Below are positions 41,395 to 49,903 of a stretch of 64,000 nucleotides of DNA, one piece after another (the first letter of the stretch is position 1; each line of letters opens with the position of its first letter). The translations under genes and the position numbers were made by a program. The notes under the pieces are model-generated. The model had not been told where the DNA came from. It did no database searches and worked only from the letters and a program-made list of their open reading frames with translations. This DNA is from Microbacterium sp. AZCO (lineage in GTDB: Bacteria; Actinomycetota; Actinomycetes; Actinomycetales; Microbacteriaceae), in assembly GCF_039614715.1 (NCBI RefSeq), contig NZ_CP154857.1, positions 3,162,001 to 3,226,000 of the forward strand. The letters run 5' to 3'.

Positions 41395-41785
41395 TGCGCA
41401 CTACCTCCACGTCCTTCGCGATCGATTGCGCCGGGTTCTCACGTCCGATGACCTTGCGCCAGCGCAGATAGCCGAGCAGACCCATGATCGCGGCACCGAT
41501 CAAGAGCGCCACGAGCACGATCAGCGACGCCACCCATACCGGCATCCAGGACGAGAGCCCGATGATGATGAACGCCAGCAGGAGCGGGATCGACCAGAAG
41601 AGGAGGAAGAGCGCGCCGACGATCCACCCGGAGCCGATGCCGGCATCCTTCGAGGTGCGTCGGAGCCACGCCTTCGCGGCTTCGATCTCCGCGGTGACGA
41701 GGTTGCGGATGAGTTCGGGGACATCGCCGATGAGGGTCAGCAGACCGTCGTCGGCGCGGTCTCGGAAGCCGCGAGGTGTCGTCAT
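41384..41785 (-). CDS. Putative actinobacterial holin-superfamily (Holin-X) membrane protein
   Basis: A 133-residue protein with an N-terminal amphipathic region (LTLIGDVPELIRNLVTAEIEAAKAWL), then two membrane helices (WIVGALFLLFWSIPLLLAFIIIG and VWVASLIVLVALLIGAAIMGLLGY) and a charged tail. The EIEAAKAW element before TM1 is typical of the chromosomal phage-holin-family proteins. It overlaps DUF3618 by 11 bases and follows the YtxH-like stop by one base. No phage genes are nearby, so it is an envelope protein rather than a lysis protein. Confidence 0.8.
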   Translation of the reverse strand: MTTPRGFRDRADDGLLTLIGDVPELIRNLVTAEIEAAKAWLRRTSKDAGIGSGWIVGALFLLFWSIPLLLAFIIIGLSSWMPVWVASLIVLVALLIGAAIMGLLGYLRWRKVIGRENPAQSIAKDVEVVRNEL

Positions 41786-41786
41786 G

Positions 41787-42179
41787 TCACGCCCCGCCGC
41801 GGCCTGCGTCGGAGCTGTCGTCGAACGCGTCGTCGACGGCGTCCTTCACGGCGGAGGCGGAGGTCGCGGCGGCGGCGTCGATGTCGGAGGCGGAGTCCTT
41901 GCCCGCCTTGATCGCGCCGTCGAGCTTCTGCCCGGGGGTCGTGCCCTTCGAGGTCGCGGCCTTGGTCACCTTGACGGCGCTGTCCCACAGCGTCGACGGC
42001 AGGGCCATGGCGCTCTGCTTCGCGAAGCCCTTCACTTTGTCGACCTGATCCTGGACCGGGTCGAGGTTCCACACCTTGAGGGCCTGCTCTTTGATCTGCT
42101 CGTAGCGCTCGCGACCTGCGCGCGAACCGAGCACATAACCTGCAGCCAGGCCGATGACGAGTCCTACCTTGCCTTTCAC
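41787..42179 (-). CDS. YtxH-like small envelope protein
   Basis: A 130-residue protein starting with a glycine-rich membrane helix (KVGLVIGLAAGYVLGSRAGRERYEQI), the hallmark of YtxH-like proteins, followed by an amphipathic, Lys/Ala/Asp-rich helical tail. The GTG at 42179 is preferred to the one at 42194 because GAGGAG is well spaced only for it. It is the first gene of the three-gene envelope set. Role unknown; general stress association is common in the family. Confidence 0.75.
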   Translation of the reverse strand: MKGKVGLVIGLAAGYVLGSRAGRERYEQIKEQALKVWNLDPVQDQVDKVKGFAKQSAMALPSTLWDSAVKVTKAATSKGTTPGQKLDGAIKAGKDSASDIDAAAATSASAVKDAVDDAFDDSSDAGRGGA

Positions 42180-42231
42180 GGGGCGTCTCCTCACGCTCGG
42201 GTGGTGGTGCGTGCTCCCAGGTTAGCCGGGC

Positions 42232-42247
42232 ATGCCGATTCCGGCAT
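42232..42247. terminator. Small hairpin downstream of protoporphyrinogen oxidase gene
   Basis: ATGCCG, four-base loop ATTC, CGGCAT, located 18 bases downstream of the gene stop. Too weak to be sure it terminates. Confidence 0.35.
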
Positions 42248-42264
42248 CCGCCCTTGACAGATCC

Positions 42265-43725
42265 TCATGCCTCGGGGACGAGTCGGTCCTCCGGGCCGCT
42301 CCACAGCGCCCGCCGACGCACGCGATCGGCCTCGGCGAGCGCGTCCGGCACGACCTGGGCGAGCCCGGAGCCGGCGAGCCACGCGCCGACGGCCGAGAGC
42401 CCCGGCACTGCTTCGATCGCCCCTCGCACAGCATCGGCCGCTTCCGCGTGCCCGAGAGCGGACGCGGGTCGAGGCGGGTCGAAACGGGCCCGGGCGGCAC
42501 CGCGCACGTCCCGCAGCTCGTGACCCAGGAGAAGGGATGCCTCGCTCCGGGCGAGCTCGGCGGCAGCGGCGTCGTCGAGTTCCGCGGTCGCGGCGGGCAG
42601 CCCGGCCGCGCCGAACGTGACCCGCAGCACGTGGACGCCGTCGCCGACCGTGGCGGCGAGCCAGGGCCAGCGCACGGTGGAGTCGACGACCGCGACGGCC
42701 CGCGCCGTGCCGGGCACCGGGTAGAGGGCGTCGCGCCGCTCCCCCGGGACCGAGCCGACGACGAGCGTCACGACCTCGACGGGATGCGCGCCGCCGACGG
42801 GCCCGTCGAGCGCCGGAACGACAGGCGAGAGCAGGCGCCGCGCCTCGGTCTCGGGGGCCGCGACGATGACCTCGTCGGCGGGGTCGAGCGGACTCTCGTC
42901 GGACGTGAGGACCGACCACCGGCCGCCGGGCTGCGACTCGAGCCGCTCCGCGGCGACGCCCGTGCGCACCTCGACGCCGAGTGCGGTCAGCCTGTCGTGG
43001 GCCGCGGCGATGAGGCGCGGCATCCCACCCGCCAGGCCTTCCCGCGGCGGACCCGATGACCGGTCGACGAGCAGGTCGAACACGGCGCCGCTCAGCGAGC
43101 CCGTGCGCGTGAGCGCGGTGCTGAGGCCCGGCGCGACGGCCTCGACGTCGACGTCGTCGGGATGCGTGCCGTACACGCCGATGCTCACGGGGGCGACGAG
43201 GCGCTCGAGCACGGCGTCGCCCATGCGCGTGCGCACGAGCCTGCCGAGGCTGCGCTCCTTGCCGATCGTCAGCGGCGGGCGCACGCGGTCGAGGTACGCG
43301 CGCCACGTGCCGCGCCAGCCGATGATGCGGCGCACGCGCTCGTCCCACGGATTCTCGGGGATGCCGGCGATCGCGCGCCGGGGCAGCGGCGCCGCGCCCG
43401 GGAGTCCGGCGATCCACGTCTCGGCATCCGCATCGAAGACGATCGCCGAGCCGAGACCCAGCTCCTCGGCCAGCGCACGGACGGCCCCGCCGCGGGCGGA
43501 CCATCCCTCGACGGCGGCGTCGAGCACGAATCCCCCCGCCTCGACGGTGCGGACAGCGCCGCCGAGCCGATCGGATGCCTCGAGCAGCGTCACCCGCAGC
43601 CCGACCTTGGCGCATTCGAGCGCCCCGACGAGCCCGGCGATACCGCCGCCCACGACGATGACGTGCCGCTCGCGCACCGCCGACGCAACAGCGTCGAGTG
43701 CGTCGGCGGGTTCCGATCCGGCCAT
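42265..43725 (-). CDS. hemY: Protoporphyrinogen oxidase (HemY/HemG-type flavoprotein)
   Basis: A 486-residue FAD-dependent amine-oxidase-like flavoprotein. The FAD motif HVIVVGGGIAGLVGALECAK is at residues about 22-41, then LLEASDRLGGAVRT (second dinucleotide-binding element). The C-terminal FAD motif region reads LSAVGAWLAGSGLAQVVPDA. In Gram-positive bacteria such enzymes oxidise coproporphyrinogen III or protoporphyrinogen IX late in heme synthesis. The ATG at 43725 has GGGAGG five bases upstream. No other heme gene is adjacent, but hemD is close on the same strand. Other flavin amine oxidases remain a less likely alternative. Confidence 0.8.
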   Translation of the reverse strand: MAGSEPADALDAVASAVRERHVIVVGGGIAGLVGALECAKVGLRVTLLEASDRLGGAVRTVEAGGFVLDAAVEGWSARGGAVRALAEELGLGSAIVFDADAETWIAGLPGAAPLPRRAIAGIPENPWDERVRRIIGWRGTWRAYLDRVRPPLTIGKERSLGRLVRTRMGDAVLERLVAPVSIGVYGTHPDDVDVEAVAPGLSTALTRTGSLSGAVFDLLVDRSSGPPREGLAGGMPRLIAAAHDRLTALGVEVRTGVAAERLESQPGGRWSVLTSDESPLDPADEVIVAAPETEARRLLSPVVPALDGPVGGAHPVEVVTLVVGSVPGERRDALYPVPGTARAVAVVDSTVRWPWLAATVGDGVHVLRVTFGAAGLPAATAELDDAAAAELARSEASLLLGHELRDVRGAARARFDPPRPASALGHAEAADAVRGAIEAVPGLSAVGAWLAGSGLAQVVPDALAEADRVRRRALWSGPEDRLVPEA

Positions 43726-43794
43726 GCTCGCCTCCCGTTCCATCCTCGCACCGCCGCCCTGGGCGGACGGTGGCCCCGCCCGGCGCCCCGGTGC

Positions 43795-43800
43795 GAGACT
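43795..43800 (+). promoter_or_regulatory. Possible -10 box of leaderless promoter for HhH gene
   Basis: GAGACT lies six bases before the ATG at 43807. Confidence 0.45.
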
Positions 43801-43806
43801 GGCCGG

Positions 43807-44382
43807 ATGACCCTCCACATCACGGGCGACGAGGCCGCCGACCGTCTGCTCACCGACGATCCGCTCGCCCTGCTCATCGGCATGCTCCTCGACCAGCAGG
43901 TCGCGATGGAGACGGCGTTCGCGGGGCCGCTCAAGATCGAGCAGCGCGTGGGATCGGTGGATGCTGCGACCCTCGCCGGCTACGACCCGGAGGCGTTCGT
44001 CGAGGTCTTCCGCACTCCTCCCGCCGTTCACCGCTACCCGGGGTCGATGGCCGGACGCGTGCAGGCGCTGTGCGCCGCCCTCGAGCAGGACTGGGGAGGC
44101 GATGCCGCTGCCCTCTGGACCCGCGACGACCCCGACGGCCGCGAGGTGCTGCGCCGACTCAAGGGCCTGCCCGGCTTCGGCGAGCAGAAGGCGAAGATCT
44201 TCCTGGCGCTGCTCGGGAAGCAGTACGGGTTCACGGGCGCGGGCTGGCGCGAGGCATCCACCCCCTACGGCGACGAGGGGACGCACCGCAGCGTCGCCGA
44301 CATCACGAGCGCCGAGTCGCTCGCGAAGGTGCGCGAGCACAAGCGCGCGATGAAGGCCGCGGCTCGCGAGGCGAAGGGGTAG
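43807..44382 (+). CDS. HhH-GPD-type base excision repair protein
   Basis: A 191-residue DNA-repair-like protein. LLIGMLLDQQVAMETAFAGP resembles the start of the HhH-GPD glycosylase core. The helix-hairpin-helix is LKGLPGFGEQKAKIFLALLGK. A clear catalytic Lys/Asp pair of EndoIII or AlkA type cannot be identified: the residue after the hairpin is in a KQYGFTGAGWRE context. It is a member of the actinobacterial HhH-GPD family annotated as base excision repair protein; the substrate is unproven. A REP-B repeat cluster lies after the stop. Confidence 0.82.
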   Translation: MTLHITGDEAADRLLTDDPLALLIGMLLDQQVAMETAFAGPLKIEQRVGSVDAATLAGYDPEAFVEVFRTPPAVHRYPGSMAGRVQALCAALEQDWGGDAAALWTRDDPDGREVLRRLKGLPGFGEQKAKIFLALLGKQYGFTGAGWREASTPYGDEGTHRSVADITSAESLAKVREHKRAMKAAAREAKG

Positions 44383-44410
44383 GCCCCGCGGCCCGCGCCG
44401 AGCGCGCCTG

Positions 44411-44543
44411 TTTCCTGCGAGCGCTGCGTCGCGGCGATCCCGCGCTCGCAGGAAAGCGCAGCGCTCGGACGCCGAGTCGCCGACACGGCGCGTGGCGCCA
44501 CCCGCGCTCGCAGGAAAGTGCAGCGCTCGGACGTGTAGTCGCC
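44411..44543. repeat. REP-B repeat cluster, copies 3a and 3b
   Basis: TTTCCTGCGAGCGCTGCG at 44411-44428 is complementary to two downstream direct repeats, 44439-44481 and 44501-44543. Each of these is 43 bp with 39 identities, starts CCCGCGCTCGCAGGAAAG and ends AGTCGCC. The second copy ends ten bases before the -10 box of the SARP gene, so the array may affect that promoter. Confidence 0.8.
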
Positions 44544-44552
44544 GGGTCGCCC

Positions 44553-44558
44553 TATCGT
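44553..44558 (+). promoter_or_regulatory. -10 box of leaderless promoter for SARP gene
   Basis: TATCGT lies six bases before the GTG at 44565. Confidence 0.6.
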
Positions 44559-44564
44559 TGATCC

Positions 44565-47435
44565 GTGCGGCTGAGGTTCTTCGGCGGGCTCGCCCTCGCG
44601 GGCCCCGCGGGCGAGACGATCGCCGTGCACGGGCGTGGGCAGCAGGCGCTGCTGTTCCGGCTCGCGGTCGACGCGGGCACGACGGTGGCCTACCGGCCGC
44701 TCGCGGAAGACGTCTGGCCCGAGGATGCTCCCGAGGATCCCCGGGCGTCGCTGCAGTCGCTCGTGTCGCGGCTGCGCCGCGCGCTCGGTGCCGATTCGAT
44801 CGAGTCGACGCCGGGCGGCTACCGCCTTGCCGTCGAGCGCGCTGATGTCGACGTGACGGAGTTCCAGGACCTCGTCGCCGCCGCGCGTACGAGCACCGAC
44901 CCGGTGGAGGCATCCGCCCTCTCCCGCCAGGCCCTCGCGCTGTGGACCGGCGACCCCTGGACCCCGGGCCCCGAGTTCGACTGGGTCGTCCGGGACCTGC
45001 TGGAGGACCGCGCGCACGCCGAACGGCTGGCCCGCGTCACTCCCCCACCCGCGGAGCCGGCCGCCGTTCCGCCGGCGCCCGCCGCCATCCCCGCGGCCCT
45101 CACCCCGCTCGTCGGACGCCAGCGCGAGCTCGCGACGATCGGCGCGCAGCTCGGCGCCGAGCGGCTCGTGACGCTCATCGGCCCCGGCGGCGCCGGCAAG
45201 ACGACCCTCGCGCTCGAGACGGCGCGGGCCTGGGGCGACGCGACGGTCGTGGTCGAGCTCGCCCCGGCGGCGGCCGGAGAGGTGTGGGCGGCGGTCGCCG
45301 CGGCGGCGGGGCGCAGCATCCGCATCGGCGATGCGTCCGGCTCGTCGGCGCCGCTGTCGCCCCGACAGCGCGCACTCGACGCGCTCGCGGGCCGGCGGGT
45401 GCTCATCGTGCTCGACAACTGCGAGCACGTGTCGGCGGAGGCCGCCGACGTCGCGCTGACTTTGCTGCGGGCGACGCCCGCGGCCCGCATCCTGGCGACG
45501 AGCCGCGAGCCGCTGGGCATCGCGGGCGAGGCGTTCGTCGACCTCGGACCGCTTCCGGCGGAGGATGCCGTGGAGCTCTTCGCGCGCCGCGTGAGAGCCG
45601 CCCGCGGCACCGGACCGGCCGACGACGAGGCCGCGACCGTCGAGCGCATCGTGCGGCGGCTCGACGGACTTCCGCTCGCGCTCGAGCTCGCCGCGGCACG
45701 CGCCCGCACCCTGACGCTCGCCGAGATCGACGAGGGTCTCGACGACCGGTTCGCCCTGCTCGCCGCGGGCCCGCGCACGGCCGACCCGCGCCACCAGACG
45801 CTGCGCGCCCTCATCGACTGGAGCTGGGAGACCCTGACCGACGCGGAGCGCGACGCGCTGCTCGCGGCGTCCGTCTTCCCCGACGGCATCGCGGCGAACG
45901 ACACCCGCGTGGTCGCGACGCAGTTCGAGACGGATGCCGGCGCCTTCGACCAGCTCGTCGACCGGTCGCTCCTGCGCCGCAGCGACGGCGGCTACCGCAT
46001 GCTCGAGACGGTCCGTGAATACGGGCTCGATCGGCTGCGCGCGACGGCGCGCGAGCCCGACGCCCGCGGCCGTCAGGCCCGGGCGATGGTCGAGCTGGCG
46101 CGGCCCCGCGAACCGCTCCTGCGGGGTCCGAAGGTGCGGCAGGGCCTCGCCTGGTTCGACGCGAACGACGAGAACTTCTCCGCCGCACTGCGCACGTGCG
46201 TCGATCGCGCCGATCTCGTCGAGACGGGCGTCGAGCTCGTCCGGGTCATGCTCTGGCCGGGCCTCATGCGGGAGCGCTTCGAGGAGCTGACGGGCGGCAT
46301 CGGCCGCTTCGCCTCAGGCGACGCGCCGCTCGACTCGGAGGCGGCCGTCGTGGTCAACGGAGTCGGGATGCTGCTGACCCTCATGACCTCGGCCGCAGGG
46401 CTCGGCGACGGCGACCTCGGCATCGACCGCGCCGAGTTCGAGCGGGGCCGGGCGCGGATCGTCGAGGCCGCGGCGCAGCATCCCTCCGACCTCACGGCCA
46501 TCCTGCCGCCGCTGCTCTCGGCCGCGGCGCAGGCGCTGGCGCGGCACGACGGCGGCTGGGGCTGGTCGCGCGGCTTCGAGGTCCCCGACATCGCGCCCGA
46601 CGCGCCGGCGTGGTCGCACGCGTTCGTGGCGATGATCCGCTCGGCGGTCGCGCAGAACAGCGGCGACGTCGACACCCTCGGGGTCGAGAGCGAGCGCGCC
46701 GTCCGGATGTTCCGCGACCTCGGCGACGTGTGGGGCATCGCGTTCGCGAGCCAGATGCGCTCGGAGTGGCTCACGCTCGAGGGGCGCCTCGAGGAGGCGC
46801 TGGCCGTCGCCGACGCCTCGACCGAGGGCTTCACGGGCCTCACCTCGGTGTCGGACCTCCTGCAGCAGCGCTCGCAGGGCCTCGCGATCCTGCTGCGCCT
46901 GGGCCGGCTCGACGAGGCGCGCGCGCGACTCGCCCAGATCGAGGCGACGGCGAAGGCAGACGGCTCGGACCGGGCGCTCGCGCAGGCCCGCATGACCGCC
47001 GCGACTGTGGACATCGCGGCGGGCGACGGCGAGGCCGCGCTCCGTCACCTCGACGGGCTCGGCTCCCAGCTCGCGCCGAACTTCCCCGACCAGCTGACCG
47101 CGTGGGCTGGGTCGAAGCGGGCCCAGGCGCTCATCCTGGTCGGGCGTGCCGACGACGCGGCCGCCGCGCTGCGAACCGCCCTCGCGCTCGCGCTGCGCAG
47201 CGGCGACCAGCCCATCATCGCGGACGTCGCTCTGAGCCTCGCGGGATGCTTCGCGGGGAGGGGGCAGGATGCCTCGGCCGCCCGCGCGCTCGCCGCGTCG
47301 GCGGCGCTGCGGGGCCGGGTCGACGCATCCGAGCCCTTCTACCGGCGCATCGCCGGCGACATCGAGGCGGCGCCGGAGCTGTCCTCCGACGCCGCCCTCG
47401 AGGAGCTGCAGACTCTGGCCGAGGAGCTGCCGTAG
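44565..47435 (+). CDS. SARP-type transcriptional activator with STAND ATPase and TPR-like repeats (AfsR-like)
   Basis: A 956-residue regulator. Residues 1-95 are the OmpR-like winged helix of SARPs (VRLRFFGGLALAGP, then LVSRLRRALG and STPGGYRLAV). A shortened transcription-activation region (about 97-160) follows, then an NB-ARC/STAND ATPase with P-loop LIGPGGAGKTTLA (K212), Walker B VLIVLDNCEHV, and ILATSREPLG and LDGLPLALELAAARA motifs. The remaining 500 residues are helical repeats. AfsR-like proteins activate exporter or secondary-metabolite genes by binding direct repeats at 11-bp spacing. Such repeats (TGTCACG x4) lie upstream of the convergent drrA-like gene. Its own promoter is leaderless. 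Confidence 0.92.
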   Translation: MRLRFFGGLALAGPAGETIAVHGRGQQALLFRLAVDAGTTVAYRPLAEDVWPEDAPEDPRASLQSLVSRLRRALGADSIESTPGGYRLAVERADVDVTEFQDLVAAARTSTDPVEASALSRQALALWTGDPWTPGPEFDWVVRDLLEDRAHAERLARVTPPPAEPAAVPPAPAAIPAALTPLVGRQRELATIGAQLGAERLVTLIGPGGAGKTTLALETARAWGDATVVVELAPAAAGEVWAAVAAAAGRSIRIGDASGSSAPLSPRQRALDALAGRRVLIVLDNCEHVSAEAADVALTLLRATPAARILATSREPLGIAGEAFVDLGPLPAEDAVELFARRVRAARGTGPADDEAATVERIVRRLDGLPLALELAAARARTLTLAEIDEGLDDRFALLAAGPRTADPRHQTLRALIDWSWETLTDAERDALLAASVFPDGIAANDTRVVATQFETDAGAFDQLVDRSLLRRSDGGYRMLETVREYGLDRLRATAREPDARGRQARAMVELARPREPLLRGPKVRQGLAWFDANDENFSAALRTCVDRADLVETGVELVRVMLWPGLMRERFEELTGGIGRFASGDAPLDSEAAVVVNGVGMLLTLMTSAAGLGDGDLGIDRAEFERGRARIVEAAAQHPSDLTAILPPLLSAAAQALARHDGGWGWSRGFEVPDIAPDAPAWSHAFVAMIRSAVAQNSGDVDTLGVESERAVRMFRDLGDVWGIAFASQMRSEWLTLEGRLEEALAVADASTEGFTGLTSVSDLLQQRSQGLAILLRLGRLDEARARLAQIEATAKADGSDRALAQARMTAATVDIAAGDGEAALRHLDGLGSQLAPNFPDQLTAWAGSKRAQALILVGRADDAAAALRTALALALRSGDQPIIADVALSLAGCFAGRGQDASAARALAASAALRGRVDASEPFYRRIAGDIEAAPELSSDAALEELQTLAEELP

Positions 47436-47439
47436 ATCC

Positions 47440-47472
47440 GGCGCGTTCCGTCTCGACCGAGAGGAACGCGCC
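47440..47472. terminator. Bidirectional terminator hairpin
   Basis: A perfect 10-bp stem (GGCGCGTTCC / GGAACGCGCC) continues inward with TCTCG/CGAGA around a two-base loop. It lies in the 62-base gap between the convergent SARP and permease genes. Confidence 0.8.
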
Positions 47473-47497
47473 GAACCCGCGGCGACACCTGCGCCGG

Positions 47498-48307
47498 TCA
47501 GGCCCGGCGCATGTAGGCCCGAACAGTCAGCGGGGCGAAGACCGCCACGATGACGGCGGCGCCGATGATCGTCGCGACGACGTCGGCTCCGGCATCCGTC
47601 CCCATCGTCAGGGCCCGGGCGGCCGACACGAGGTGCGAGACGGGGTTGATCGACGCGAACCACGCGAGTGCCGGCGGCAGCGTGTCGATCGGCACATAGG
47701 CGTTCGACAGGAACGTCAGCGGGAAGAGGATCAGGAATGAGATGCCCTGAACGGATGCCGCGGTGCGGGCGATGACGCCGAAGAAGGCGAAGATCCAACT
47801 GAGCGCCCACGACGCGCCGATGACGAGCAGGCCCGCGAGCAGCACGCCGGTGAAGCCGGCGTCGGGACGGTAGCCCATGATGTAGCCCGTCGCGAAGGTC
47901 AGTGTCGTCGCGATGGCGTAGCGGAGGGTGTCGGCCAGGAGTGCGCCCGCGAGCGGTGCGACTCGGGCGATCGGCAGCGACCGGAAGCGGTCGAAGACGC
48001 CCTTCTCCATGTCCTCGCGCAGCTGCACGCCCGTCACGACGGAGGTCGTGATGACGGTCTGCACGAGGATGCCGGGGAGGAGGAAGGGCAGGTACGTCTC
48101 GACGCTGCCGGCGATCGCGCCGCCGAAGATGTAGGCGAACATCACCGTGAAGATGATGGGCTGCACCGTGACGTCGATGAGCTGCTCGGGCGTGCGGCGG
48201 ATCTTGATGAGGCCGCGGCCCGCCATCGTGAGCGAGTTGCGAATGGACTGGCCGACGCTGACGTGGTTGCGCAGCGGGGTGTCGGGGGTGAGGACGGCGG
48301 TGGTCAT
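47498..48307 (-). CDS. ABC-2 exporter permease (DrrB-like)
   Basis: A 269-residue membrane protein with about six hydrophobic segments. Diagnostic DrrB-family stretches are LIDVTVQPIIFTVMFAYIFGG, a VQLREDMEKGVFDRFRSLPI coupling loop, and FPLTFLSNAYVPIDTLP near the C-terminus. It forms the channel for the DrrA-like ATPase and overlaps its gene by four bases. This class exports hydrophobic drugs or lipids. Confidence 0.92.
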   Translation of the reverse strand: MTTAVLTPDTPLRNHVSVGQSIRNSLTMAGRGLIKIRRTPEQLIDVTVQPIIFTVMFAYIFGGAIAGSVETYLPFLLPGILVQTVITTSVVTGVQLREDMEKGVFDRFRSLPIARVAPLAGALLADTLRYAIATTLTFATGYIMGYRPDAGFTGVLLAGLLVIGASWALSWIFAFFGVIARTAASVQGISFLILFPLTFLSNAYVPIDTLPPALAWFASINPVSHLVSAARALTMGTDAGADVVATIIGAAVIVAVFAPLTVRAYMRRA

Positions 48308-49302
48308 GCGAGGCTCCCTTCGAGCTCGTGCTCCTCGCGGATGTCGGCGGTCTCGACGCCGTGTCCCGTGAGGGTGAGGAAGACCTCGTCGAGCGTCGGC
48401 TTCTGCACGCTCAGCTCGGCGAGGCGGATGTCGGACTCGCGCAGCGCGACCAGGAGGTCGGTGACGAGGTCGGGGTTCTGCATCGGCGCCGTGAGGCGCG
48501 CGGCCTCCGGCGACACGGTCGCGGGCACGCCGAGCACGCGCTCGACCGCGAGGCGCACGTCCTCGAGGTCGGCGGGGTCGGCGGGGCGAAGCTGCAGGCT
48601 CGAGGTGCCGACCGACGACTTGAGTTCGTCGGACGTGCCCTCGGCGACGACCTTGCCCGTGTCGATGACGGCGATGCGGTCGGCGAGCTGGTCGGCCTCG
48701 TCGAGGTACTGCGTCGTGAGCAGCACCGTCGAGCCGCCGGCGACGAGCGTGCGGATCGTGTCCCACATCTGCGCCCGCGTGCGGGGGTCGAGGCCCGTCG
48801 TCGGCTCGTCGAGGAAGATGAGCGGCGGCCGTGCGATGAGGGATGCCGCGAGGTCGAGGCGTCGGCGCATGCCGCCCGAGAAGTTCTTGAGGGGCCGCTT
48901 CGCGGCATCCGTCAATCCGAACTCCTCGAGGAGGTCGACGGCCTTCTTCCGGGCGTCGGGGCGCGAGAGACCAAGCAGGCGGCCGAAGAGGACGAGGTTC
49001 TCGGTGGCCGAGAGGGTCTCGTCGACGGAGGCGTACTGGCCGGTGACGCCGACGAGCTGGCGCACGATCTGCGCCTCGCGCTCGACGTCGTGGCCGAAGA
49101 TCTCGGCGCGGCCGCCGTCGGGGCGCAGCAGCGTGGCGAGCATGCGGATGGTGGTGGTCTTGCCCGCGCCGTTGGGCCCGAGCACGCCGTAGACGGTGCC
49201 GGCCTCGACCCGCAGGTCGACGCCGTCCACCGCACGGTTGTCGCCGAAGACCTTGACGAGGCCTTCGGCCCGCACCGCGAATGTGGGTGTGGTGGAAGTC
49301 AT
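48304..49302 (-). CDS. ABC exporter ATPase (DrrA-like)
   Basis: A 332-residue ATPase of the daunorubicin-resistance type. Walker A is GVLGPNGAGKTTTIRM, the signature FSGGMRRRLDLAASL, and Walker B PLIFLDEPTTGLDPRTR; the DrrA hallmark GQYASVDETLSATENL is between them. The C-terminal region (about 225-332) includes the DrrA-type LSVQKPTLDEVFLTLTG end. GAAAGG precedes the ATG at 49302. It is first in the two-gene exporter operon, with four TGTCACG repeats about 50-100 bases upstream that suggest SARP control. Confidence 0.93.
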   Translation of the reverse strand: MTSTTPTFAVRAEGLVKVFGDNRAVDGVDLRVEAGTVYGVLGPNGAGKTTTIRMLATLLRPDGGRAEIFGHDVEREAQIVRQLVGVTGQYASVDETLSATENLVLFGRLLGLSRPDARKKAVDLLEEFGLTDAAKRPLKNFSGGMRRRLDLAASLIARPPLIFLDEPTTGLDPRTRAQMWDTIRTLVAGGSTVLLTTQYLDEADQLADRIAVIDTGKVVAEGTSDELKSSVGTSSLQLRPADPADLEDVRLAVERVLGVPATVSPEAARLTAPMQNPDLVTDLLVALRESDIRLAELSVQKPTLDEVFLTLTGHGVETADIREEHELEGSLA

Positions 49303-49350
49303 TGTGATGCCTTTCTCTGAATGGCCTCACTCAGAGTGCGCCGGGGGCAC

Positions 49351-49399
49351 TGTCACGCCGCTGTCACGGCGGTGGCGCTGCTGTCACGGCGCTGTCACG
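49351..49399. promoter_or_regulatory. Four TGTCACG direct repeats, 11-bp period (candidate SARP site)
   Basis: TGTCACG occurs at 49351, 49362, 49382 and 49393: two pairs, each with 11-bp spacing, 20 bp apart between inner copies. Heptamers repeated every 11 bp are the known binding pattern of SARP-family activators. On the minus strand the array ends 12 bases before a CACTCT hexamer (49338-49333) that could be the -10 of the DrrA-like gene. Confidence 0.6.
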
Positions 49400-49429
49400 C
49401 GCCTCTCGCAGGTTGGCAAGGAGGCGCTT

Positions 49430-49449
49430 TGTCCCCCGGACGGGGGACA
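49430..49449. promoter_or_regulatory. Perfect palindrome upstream of T7SS operon
   Basis: TGTCCCCCG, two-base centre GA, CGGGGGACA: 9-bp perfect arms. Its right edge is 22 bases before the TAGCCT box at 49472, so it covers the -35 region of the presumed T7SS promoter. It is a candidate operator for an unknown dimeric regulator. Confidence 0.5.
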
Positions 49450-49471
49450 GGGCCTCTCGCGGCACCTGGGT

Positions 49472-49477
49472 TAGCCT
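49472..49477 (+). promoter_or_regulatory. Candidate -10 box of T7SS operon
   Basis: TAGCCT, with a start expected near 49484, giving a leader of about 60 bases that contains GAGAAGGG before the ATG at 49547. Confidence 0.5.
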
Positions 49478-49546
49478 GTCAGGGGTCCAAGGAAAATCGG
49501 GTCTGGTCGGCGGTTGTGTTCGCCGCGGAGAAGGGATGACGGACGC

Positions 49547-49882
49547 ATGAAGTTCGCGATGGGTGCTGACACCCTGTCGACCTTGACGAAGGCGACCTCT
49601 GGGTCGAGCGACGAGCTGGCCGCGCTGGTGCGACAGCTGCTGGAGGCGGCGGAGCCGCTCGAGGGTCGTTTCCAGGGTGCGGGTCGTGCCGCGTTCGATC
49701 GATTCAAGTCGCGCACCGACGCGATCTCGGCCGAGCTGAAGGCATCGCTGGACGGCGTGCTCCAAGGCATCGGCGGGATGAACCGCTCGTTCCTCGAGGG
49801 CGAGTCGGCGATGGTCGACCAGACGCAGAGCCTCGAGGCAGGATCGTCGTTCGACGCCGCGCGCTTCGGCGCGGGCCGCTGA
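49547..49882 (+). CDS. WXG100-like T7SS secreted protein
   Basis: A 111-residue all-helical protein: helix, short turn, helix. The turn reads GRFQGAGRAAFDRF, where WXG100 proteins have W-x-G; here the Trp is Phe. The C-terminal helix ends with a flexible tail (SLEAGSSFDAARFGAGR). Proteins of this shape are secreted as dimers by the ESX machinery encoded downstream. It is the first gene of the locus, with the only clear promoter in this region. Confidence 0.85.
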   Translation: MKFAMGADTLSTLTKATSGSSDELAALVRQLLEAAEPLEGRFQGAGRAAFDRFKSRTDAISAELKASLDGVLQGIGGMNRSFLEGESAMVDQTQSLEAGSSFDAARFGAGR

Positions 49883-49903
49883 CCGGGACGGGACACAGAA
49901 GAC

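Noticed and set aside
41384..41785. Holin-like gene as a sign of a prophage
   Set aside because: It overlaps YtxH-like and DUF3618 genes in a normal chromosomal envelope set, and no phage structural or integrase genes are present.
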